Positions 56,038-64,000 of a stretch of 64,000 bases of DNA are shown piece after piece. This DNA comes from CAVRQM01 sp963723455 (GTDB taxonomy: Bacteria > Pseudomonadota > Alphaproteobacteria > Acetobacterales > Acetobacteraceae). A program made the position numbers and the translations under genes. Numbering within the stretch: position 1 is the first letter of the stretch; each line of letters starts with the position of its first letter. The stretch spans positions 620,001 to 684,000 of the forward strand of contig CAVRQM010000005.1 in assembly GCA_963723455.1 (NCBI GenBank), read 5' to 3'. Below the pieces are notes generated by a model. The model was not told the DNA's origin. It did no database searches and saw nothing but the letters and a program-made list of their open reading frames with translations.

Positions 56038-57351
56038 ATGAGCAGACGGGCGGCGTTGCTGCTGCCGCTGGCGACCGCCGGCTGCGGCCTGTTCGACAAC
56101 TGGTTCGGCGACAACAAGCCGCCGCTGCTCGGCACGCGCATCCCGGTGATGCCGGTCGGCCACGCTTTGGACGTGGACAACCCGGATGCCCGCCGCGTGG
56201 CGCTGCCGCCGCCGGCCGCCAACCCGTCCTGGCCGCAGGCCGGCGGCAATGCCGCGCACGCGATGGGGCACCTTGCCGCGCGCGACGTGCTGAGCGTGGC
56301 GTGGCAGGCCGATATCGGCGCCGGCGGCGGCTACCGGCGCAAGATCACGGCGCGGCCGGTGGTCGCCGGCGGCCGGGTGTTCGCGATGGATAGCGACGCC
56401 AACATCACCGCGTTCGACGAGCGCAGCGGCAGCCGGCTGTGGCGGCTGAATACCCGCGCCAAGCACGACCGCAGCAGCAATGTCGGCGGCGGCCTGGGCT
56501 GGGACGGTGGCGTGCTGTACGCGACCACGGGCCGCGGCGACGCGCTGGCGATCGACCCGGCGGACGGCCACGTCGCCTGGCGGCAGACCATGGGCAACGC
56601 CGCCCGCGCCGCGCCGACCATTGCCGACGGCCGCTTGTTCATCCCGCTGATCGACGGCGAGCTGGTGGCGCTGTCGGCCGCGGACGGGCGCCGCCTCTGG
56701 TCCTACCAGGGCGGCGCGGCGGACACCGAGGCGCTCGGCCTGCCGTCCCCGGCCTATGCCGACGGCATCGTGGTCGCCGGCTTCGGATCCGGCGATCTGG
56801 TCGGCCTGCGTGCCAGCAGCGGTCTGGTGGTCTGGAGCGACACGCTCGCTTCCGGCATCGGGCGGACCAGCCTGATCGACCTGTCATCGGTGCGCGCCAT
56901 GCCGGTGATCGCCGATGGGGCGGTGTTCGCGATCGGTCTGGGCGGGCTGATGGTCAGCCTGGACCTGCGATCCGGCCGGCGGGTGTGGGAGCGCAACGTC
57001 GGCTCCGGCGAGACGCCTTGGCTGGCAGGCGACTGGCTATTCATCCTGTCCAGCGACATGCAGGCCGCGGCGCTCAGCCGCAGCGACGGCGCGGTGGCCT
57101 GGGTGACGCCGCTGCCGCGCTACAAGGACGACAAGGATCAGACCGGCCCGATCCGCTGGATCGGCCCCACCCTGATCGCCGATCGGCTGGTGTTCGCCGG
57201 CAGCATCGACCGCGCGGTGGCGCTCAGTCCCTATACCGGCCGGGTGCTGGGGCGGCAGGAGCTGTCCGGCGCCGCCTCGGTCGAGCCGGTCGTGGCCGGC
57301 GGCACGCTGTTCATCGTGACCGACGACGCGATGCTGTCGGCGCTGCGATAG
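56038..57351 (+). CDS. bamB: outer membrane assembly lipoprotein BamB
   Basis: BamB is the beta-propeller lipoprotein of the BAM outer-membrane insertion complex. After a lipobox signal (RRAALLLPLATAGC) the chain shows PQQ-like propeller blades: ITARPVVAGGRVFAMDSDAN, GGVLYATTGRGDALAIDPAD, DGRLFIPLIDGELVALSAAD, MPVIADGAVFAIGLGG and LSGAASVEPVVAGGTLF. The ATG at 56038 is preferred because it puts the signal peptide at the N-terminus; a GTG at 55984 overlapping the previous stop (GTGA) would add 18 residues and is also possible. It is followed by der after 12 bases. Confidence 0.88.
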   Translation: MSRRAALLLPLATAGCGLFDNWFGDNKPPLLGTRIPVMPVGHALDVDNPDARRVALPPPAANPSWPQAGGNAAHAMGHLAARDVLSVAWQADIGAGGGYRRKITARPVVAGGRVFAMDSDANITAFDERSGSRLWRLNTRAKHDRSSNVGGGLGWDGGVLYATTGRGDALAIDPADGHVAWRQTMGNAARAAPTIADGRLFIPLIDGELVALSAADGRRLWSYQGGAADTEALGLPSPAYADGIVVAGFGSGDLVGLRASSGLVVWSDTLASGIGRTSLIDLSSVRAMPVIADGAVFAIGLGGLMVSLDLRSGRRVWERNVGSGETPWLAGDWLFILSSDMQAAALSRSDGAVAWVTPLPRYKDDKDQTGPIRWIGPTLIADRLVFAGSIDRAVALSPYTGRVLGRQELSGAASVEPVVAGGTLFIVTDDAMLSALR

Positions 57352-57363
57352 GGCCGCGCGGCA

Positions 57364-58710
57364 ATGCTCCCCGTGGTGGTGGTCGCCGGTCGCCCCAATG
57401 TCGGCAAGTCGACGCTGTTCAACAAGCTGGCCGGCCGCCGCTCGGCCCTGGTCGCCGATACCCCGGGGGTGACGCGCGACGCCAAGGAGGCGCGCGCCAC
57501 CCTGCGCGGGCGCGACGTGCTGCTGGTCGATACCGCCGGGCTGGAGGAAAGCGCGCCGGAGACGCTGGCCGGGCGGATGCGCGCCTCATCCGAGGCCGCG
57601 GTGTCGCGTGCCGCCCTGGTGCTGTTCGTCATCGACGTGCGCACCGGCATCTCGCCGGCCGACGAGCATTTCGCGGAATGGCTGCGCCGCATCGGCTGCC
57701 CGGTTCTGGTGGTCGCCAACAAGGCCGAGGGCCGCGCCGGCAGCAACGCCGCGCTGGAGGCGTATTCGCTGGGGCTGGGCGACCCGGTCGCGGTCTCGGC
57801 CGAGCATGGCGAGGGGCTGGCGTCGCTGATGAGCGAGATCGCCGACCGCCTGCCGCCGCCCGCGCCGGACGAGGCTGACGACACGGCCGGCCGGCCGCTG
57901 AAGCTGGCGATCATCGGTCGTCCGAACGCTGGCAAGTCGACCCTGCTGAACCGGCTGCTTGGCGAGGAGCGGATGATCACCGGGCCCGAACCGGGCCTGA
58001 CCCGCGACGCGGTGGCGGTCCGCATCGCCGATGCCGGGGGCGAGATCGAGCTGGTCGATACCGCGGGGATGCGCAAGCGCGCCCGCGTGGACCTGCCGCT
58101 GGAAAAGATGTCGGTCAGCGCCAGCATCGAGGCGCTGAAGATGGCCGAACTGGTGGTGCTGACGGTCGATGCCACCGAGGGGCTGCACGAGCAGGATTTG
58201 CAAATTGCCCGGCTGATCGAGCGCGAGGGCCGGGCCTGCGTCATCGCGCTCAACAAGTGGGATCTGGTGAGTGACCGCACCGCCGCGCTGCGCGGCGTGA
58301 CCGACCGGCTGCAGACCTCGCTGGCGCAGATGAAGGGCATCGCCGTGGTGCGGCTGTCGGCGCTGAGCGGGCAGGGGGTGGACACCCTGCTGCCGGCGGT
58401 GCGCGAGGCGGCGCGGGTATGGAATGTCCGCATCGCCACCGGTGCGCTGAACCGCTGGTTCGAGGGCGCGCTGGAGCGCCACCAGCCGCCGCTGGTCGAG
58501 GGGCGCCGCCTGAAGCTGCGCTACATCACCCAGGCCAAGGCGCGGCCGCCCACGTTCATCCTGTTCGGCACCCGCGCCGAGCAGACGCCGGAGGATTATC
58601 GCCGCTACCTGGTCAACGGCCTGCGCGAGTCGTTCGACCTGCCCGGCACGCCGATCCGCCTGCAGTTCCGCGGCACCGATAACCCGTTCGACGGCGCCGA
58701 GCAGCGTTAA
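57364..58710 (+). CDS. der: ribosome-associated GTPase Der (EngA)
   Basis: Der acts in 50S ribosome maturation and has two GTPase domains. Both are complete: GRPNVGKSTLFNKL, DTPGVTRD, DTAGLEES and NKAEG in the first (residues about 8-160); GRPNAGKSTLLNRLL, TGPEPGLTRDAV, DTAGMRKRA and NKWDL in the second (about 180-350); then the KH-like C-terminal domain (RYITQAKARPPTFILFGTRA). The 448-residue length is normal. It is the last gene of the YfgM-bamB-der run. Confidence 0.97.
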   Translation: MLPVVVVAGRPNVGKSTLFNKLAGRRSALVADTPGVTRDAKEARATLRGRDVLLVDTAGLEESAPETLAGRMRASSEAAVSRAALVLFVIDVRTGISPADEHFAEWLRRIGCPVLVVANKAEGRAGSNAALEAYSLGLGDPVAVSAEHGEGLASLMSEIADRLPPPAPDEADDTAGRPLKLAIIGRPNAGKSTLLNRLLGEERMITGPEPGLTRDAVAVRIADAGGEIELVDTAGMRKRARVDLPLEKMSVSASIEALKMAELVVLTVDATEGLHEQDLQIARLIEREGRACVIALNKWDLVSDRTAALRGVTDRLQTSLAQMKGIAVVRLSALSGQGVDTLLPAVREAARVWNVRIATGALNRWFEGALERHQPPLVEGRRLKLRYITQAKARPPTFILFGTRAEQTPEDYRRYLVNGLRESFDLPGTPIRLQFRGTDNPFDGAEQR

Positions 58711-58761
58711 CGGTTCGCTATACCGGCTGTGTCCATAATTTGAGATGCAGGAGGTGCAGCC

Positions 58762-59013
58762 ATGTCGAGCATTTCACCGGCTTCGCCCGGTCCGGTGCCG
58801 CTGCCGTCCGACGTGCCGGCGCCGGCGTCCGCGCCCGCGGGCCATGACGCGCGGCCTGCGCGTGGGCCGAACTCCGCGCCGGCCATCCTGCCCGCGGCGG
58901 TGATCCTGCCGCGTGCGGTCCCGTGGCTGCGGGCGCAGTCCGGCCTCGTCCCGCAGGCCGAGGCGGCGGCGGACGCCGCCCCGCCGGCGCCCGGGCTGCA
59001 GCAGCTCGCCTGA
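58762..59013 (+). CDS. small proline/alanine-rich protein of unknown function
   Basis: An 83-residue, low-complexity, Pro/Ala-rich protein (SSISPASPGPVPLPSDVPAP, then AAADAAPPAPGLQQLA). It has an excellent ribosome site, AGGAGG at 58749-58754, seven bases before the ATG at 58762, which is better than most in the window and argues that it is a real gene. No membrane segment or known motif. No family recognised. Confidence 0.55.
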   Translation: MSSISPASPGPVPLPSDVPAPASAPAGHDARPARGPNSAPAILPAAVILPRAVPWLRAQSGLVPQAEAAADAAPPAPGLQQLA

Positions 59014-59097
59014 CCGGCGGGAACGTGATTGCATCGTGGCCCGGACAGCTGGGCTGCGCCACGCTATGCTGCGCTCCGTGCAATCAGGGGTGCGGCA

Positions 59098-59478
59098 ATG
59101 GACGCTTCGGGCGAGATGCGCAACGACTACGCGGCCGGGCAGAGCGACGCGCGGCCTTGGGGCAGTTGGGCGGTCCTGGACGCCGCCCCGGGCTACGCCG
59201 TCAAGCGCATCCGCGTGACGCCCGGCGGGATTCTGTCGTTGCAGCGCCACCAGCACCGCGCCGAGCAGTGGACCGTGGTCTCGGGCATCGCGCGGGTGAC
59301 CCGCAACGCCGAGACCTTCGACGTGCGCCCTGGCGAGAGCGTCGCGATCGGGCTGGGCGATGTCCACCGGGTCGCCAATCCGGGCGCGACGGACATGGTG
59401 TTCATCGAGGTGCAGACCGGGGCCGAGCTGCGCGAGGACGACATCGAGCGCCTGGAGGACAGCTACGGCCGCCGCTGA
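59098..59478 (+). CDS. cupin protein, mannose-6-phosphate isomerase type II-like
   Basis: A 126-residue single cupin domain: RPWGSWAVLDAAPGYAVKRI, VTPGGILSLQRHQHRAEQWT (two His of the metal site), VVSGIARVTRNAETFDVRPG, ESVAIGLGDVHRVANPG. It matches the C-terminal isomerase domain of bifunctional ManC but here stands alone. It may isomerise mannose 6-phosphate or be another sugar-binding cupin. The ATG at 59098 is preferred to an earlier in-frame ATG at 59029, which lacks a ribosome site. Not in an obvious operon. Confidence 0.85.
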   Translation: MDASGEMRNDYAAGQSDARPWGSWAVLDAAPGYAVKRIRVTPGGILSLQRHQHRAEQWTVVSGIARVTRNAETFDVRPGESVAIGLGDVHRVANPGATDMVFIEVQTGAELREDDIERLEDSYGRR

Positions 59479-59488
59479 CCGCGCGGCG

Positions 59489-59692
59489 TCACGGCAGCTG
59501 CCGGGCCAGCCGGCGAGCCATGATCCAGCCGACGATGGCGCTGGCCGGCGCTGCGGGAATCAGCAGCAGCCAGCCGATATTGGCGCCGGCGACCACCAGC
59601 CCCAGGCCGATGCCCAGCATCATGCCGCCGATCAGCCCGCCGCTGACGCCGGCCGAAATGCCCAGCATGAGAATGTCGCCGCGCGAAATCAT
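59489..59692 (-). CDS. small glycine-rich membrane protein
   Basis: A 67-residue protein with two hydrophobic, Gly-rich helices (ILMLGISAGVSGGLIGGMML, LGLVVAGANIGWLLLIPAAP) joined by a short loop and a basic end (MARRLARQLP). An AGGAG site sits eight bases before the ATG at 59692. A two-helix hairpin topology in the inner membrane is expected. The function is unknown. Confidence 0.6.
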   Translation of the reverse strand: MISRGDILMLGISAGVSGGLIGGMMLGIGLGLVVAGANIGWLLLIPAAPASAIVGWIMARRLARQLP

Positions 59693-59765
59693 GGCCGCTC
59701 CTGTCTCGTGCGGCCGGGTGCAGCCGCACGCGCATTGAGGCCAAGGCGGCGATCTGTTGCAATCC

Positions 59766-59801
59766 TGCCGCCGGGCGGCAGGATCCTGCCGCCCGGCGGC
59801 A
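59766..59801. repeat. 36-bp perfect palindrome upstream of the aminotransferase gene
   Basis: Bases 59766-59783 are followed by their exact reverse complement at 59784-59801, with the centre at GGATCC. Each half is itself made of an inverted GCCGCC/GGCGGC pair, so the region can also fold as two smaller hairpins. It ends 17 bases before the ATG of the aminotransferase. In RNA it would form an 18-bp stem with no loop, or two smaller stem-loops, very near the ribosome site. Confidence 0.95.
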
Positions 59802-59818
59802 AAATAAGGCTCCGCGGC

Positions 59819-61204
<1,386 letters not shown>

Positions 61205-61264
61205 CAAATGAGAAGGGATGGCCGGCTTGAGAACGTGGATTCGTCAAAGAACGGGCGCGGTGGC

Positions 61265-61792
61265 ATGAGGCTGTCAGCCATCGGACTGCTCGCCAGCCTG
61301 GCTGCCTGCTCCCACCCTCTCCCGATCGCCCGCTTCGCCGCCACGACCCCCGCCTTCGACCCGGTGACCTTCTTCACCGGCCACACCCAATCCTGGGGCG
61401 TGCTGGAAAATCGGTCAGGCCAGCCGACCGGCATCGTCACCACCGACTGCCTCGGCACGGCGGACGGGCCGGACGGGCTGCGCATGGTCCAGCATCTGAC
61501 CATGCCGGACGGCAGCAGCCAGCGTCGCGACTGGCGCATGCGCCGCCTCGCCCCGCACCAGTTCGAGGCCACCGCCAACGACATGGTCGGCACCGCCCGC
61601 GGCGAGGCGCAGGGCAGGGTGTTCCACTGGCGCTGGATACTGGCCACCAAACCCGGCGACGATTTGCGCAACGTGGTGATGGACCAGTGGATGTACGCCG
61701 AGCCGGACGGCTCGATGGTCAACCGCACCACCATCCGCAAGCTCGATGTCATCCTGGTGCAGGTCACCGAGCAGTTCGAGCGCCGGCCCTGA
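61265..61792 (+). CDS. DUF3833-family lipoprotein
   Basis: A lipoprotein of about 175 residues: signal with lipobox (LSAIGLLASLAAC), then the family core FDPVTFFTGHTQSWGVLENR, GIVTTDCLGT, RRDWRMRRLAPHQFEATAND, FHWRWILATKPGDDLRNVVM and MDQWMYAEPDGSMVNRTTI. DUF3833 proteins are lipocalin-like and their function is unknown. The ATG at 61265 is preferred over one at 61208 because it puts the signal first. Confidence 0.88.
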   Translation: MRLSAIGLLASLAACSHPLPIARFAATTPAFDPVTFFTGHTQSWGVLENRSGQPTGIVTTDCLGTADGPDGLRMVQHLTMPDGSSQRRDWRMRRLAPHQFEATANDMVGTARGEAQGRVFHWRWILATKPGDDLRNVVMDQWMYAEPDGSMVNRTTIRKLDVILVQVTEQFERRP

Positions 61793-61925
61793 CCGTCGGC
61801 CGCGTGCCGCGCCGTCATGTTGCGCCTCTGCACCCCCCATGCTATCGGCTCGCCCGCCGGCGGACCCCGCCTGGCGGGGCGATGGCCGCGCCCGATCTGC
61901 GGCCCGAACGACGGAAACGAGCCAC

Positions 61926-62494
61926 GTGGCGCAAGCCGGCAGCAGCATCTCGACCCGCGGCGGTCTGCCCGACCGCTACGCGACCGCGCTCTACGGCCTG
62001 GCCAGCGACCGCAATGCGCTGGACGAGGCGGTGGACCAGATGACCGGCCTCGGCCGGCTGATCGACGAGAGCGCCGACTTGCGCCGGATGCTGGCCAGCC
62101 CGCTGATCGACGTGCACGCCGCCCAGCAGGCGGTCCGCGCCGTGCTGGTCCAGCAGGGCTTCGGCAAGCTGATCCAGGATTTCGTCGGCGTGGTGGCCAG
62201 CAACCGCCGGCTGCCCGCGCTGCGCGCCATCGTCGCCGATTTCGCCGCCCTGGTCGCCGACAAGCGCGGCATCGTGGTCGCCGAGGTCAGCACCGCGCAT
62301 CCGCTGACCGACGTGCAGGAGCAGCAGCTGCGCGCCCGCCTGATCGAATCCGGCTACGGCACCGTCGATATCGTCCGCCGCACCGACCCGTCGCTGCTCG
62401 GCGGGATGGTGCTGCGCATCGGCGCGCGCCTGTATGACAGCAGCCTGAAATCCCGCCTGCAACGCCTGCAATACGCCATGAAGGGAGCCGCCTG

Positions 62495-62495
<1 letters not shown>
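61926..62495 (+). CDS. atpH: ATP synthase delta subunit (AtpH)
   Basis: The delta subunit (OSCP) links F1 to the stator. The 189-residue protein has GLPDRYATALYGLASDRNAL at the start, LGRLIDESADLRRMLASPLI, FGKLIQDFVGVVASNRRLPA, and the C-terminal VDIVRRTDPSLLGGMVLRIG typical of OSCP. The GTG at 61926 gives the normal start; upstream in-frame codons lie in a GC-rich leader with no ribosome site. It is coupled to atpA by TGATG. In alphaproteobacteria atpH-atpA-atpG-atpD-atpC form one operon separate from the Fo genes. Confidence 0.95.

Positions 62496-64000
<1,505 letters not shown>

Overview
The window is high-GC bacterial chromosome with dense, often translationally coupled genes (many ATGA, GTGA or TGATG overlaps). 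Gene order and protein style point to an alphaproteobacterium, probably Acetobacteraceae/Rhodospirillales: rph-rdgB divergent from hrcA, SDR-uvrC and pgsA-moaD-moaE blocks, YfgM-like-bamB-der, a fused ispDF, a split atpH-atpA operon start and a TPP-controlled thiC. The taxon is an inference from content, not a measurement. No phage, insertion sequence, CRISPR array or rRNA was seen.

Region by region. 1-933: end of a GGDEF-EAL protein, frameshifted near its C-terminus. 949-6579: hutH-aroE operon facing an acetoin-dehydrogenase-type operon acoABC whose two E1 genes are frameshifted. 6671-8753: a graveyard of two decayed genes, an aldehyde dehydrogenase with an internal inversion and a ketopantoate-reductase-like gene. 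8750-13956: intact SDR, M20 peptidase, a glycosyltransferase-like protein, a zinc alcohol dehydrogenase and its SRPBCC partner. 14046-19093: folA-like gene, tRNA-Ala(CGC), yggT-folD, rdgB/rph (rph frameshifted so that it reads into rdgB), a Phd/PIN toxin-antitoxin pair coupled to hrcA. 19090-26011: acyl-CoA ligase, periplasmic protein, gshB, SirB1-like protein, thiC with TPP riboswitch. 26169-28976: two DUF2382 stress proteins and ispDF with a degenerate IspF active site. 29011-35508: APC permease, a broken unknown gene, a broken P1/S58 peptidase, an orphan OppF ATPase, moaE, moaD, lipoprotein, pgsA. 35608-41971: block that splits pgsA from uvrC, with a secreted GH32 fructosidase, lipoproteins, a two-motif retropepsin-like protein, DUF421 and an MFS transporter. 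41992-47179: uvrC, pteridine-reductase-like SDR, uvrB. 47225-47926: second Phd/PIN toxin-antitoxin module with a clear promoter/operator. 47989-55171: bacterial alpha-2-macroglobulin and PBP1C, both frameshifted. 55256-58710: YfgM-like, bamB, der. 58762-61792: small proteins, cupin, aminotransferase preceded by a 36-bp perfect palindrome, DUF3833 lipoprotein. 61926-64000: atpH and most of atpA.

How they fit together. Housekeeping functions (DNA repair, one-carbon metabolism, thiamine, glutathione, molybdopterin, phospholipid and ATP synthesis, outer-membrane assembly, ribosome GTPase) are intact. About thirteen one-base frameshifts fall in eight genes that are mostly dispensable (EAL, acoA, acoB, rph, P1 peptidase, alpha-2-macroglobulin, pbpC and an unknown gene), several of them hit two or three times and not at long homopolymers. 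With the two older pseudogenes this suggests ongoing loss of acetoin catabolism and envelope-defence functions, though indel errors in the assembly cannot be excluded from the sequence alone.
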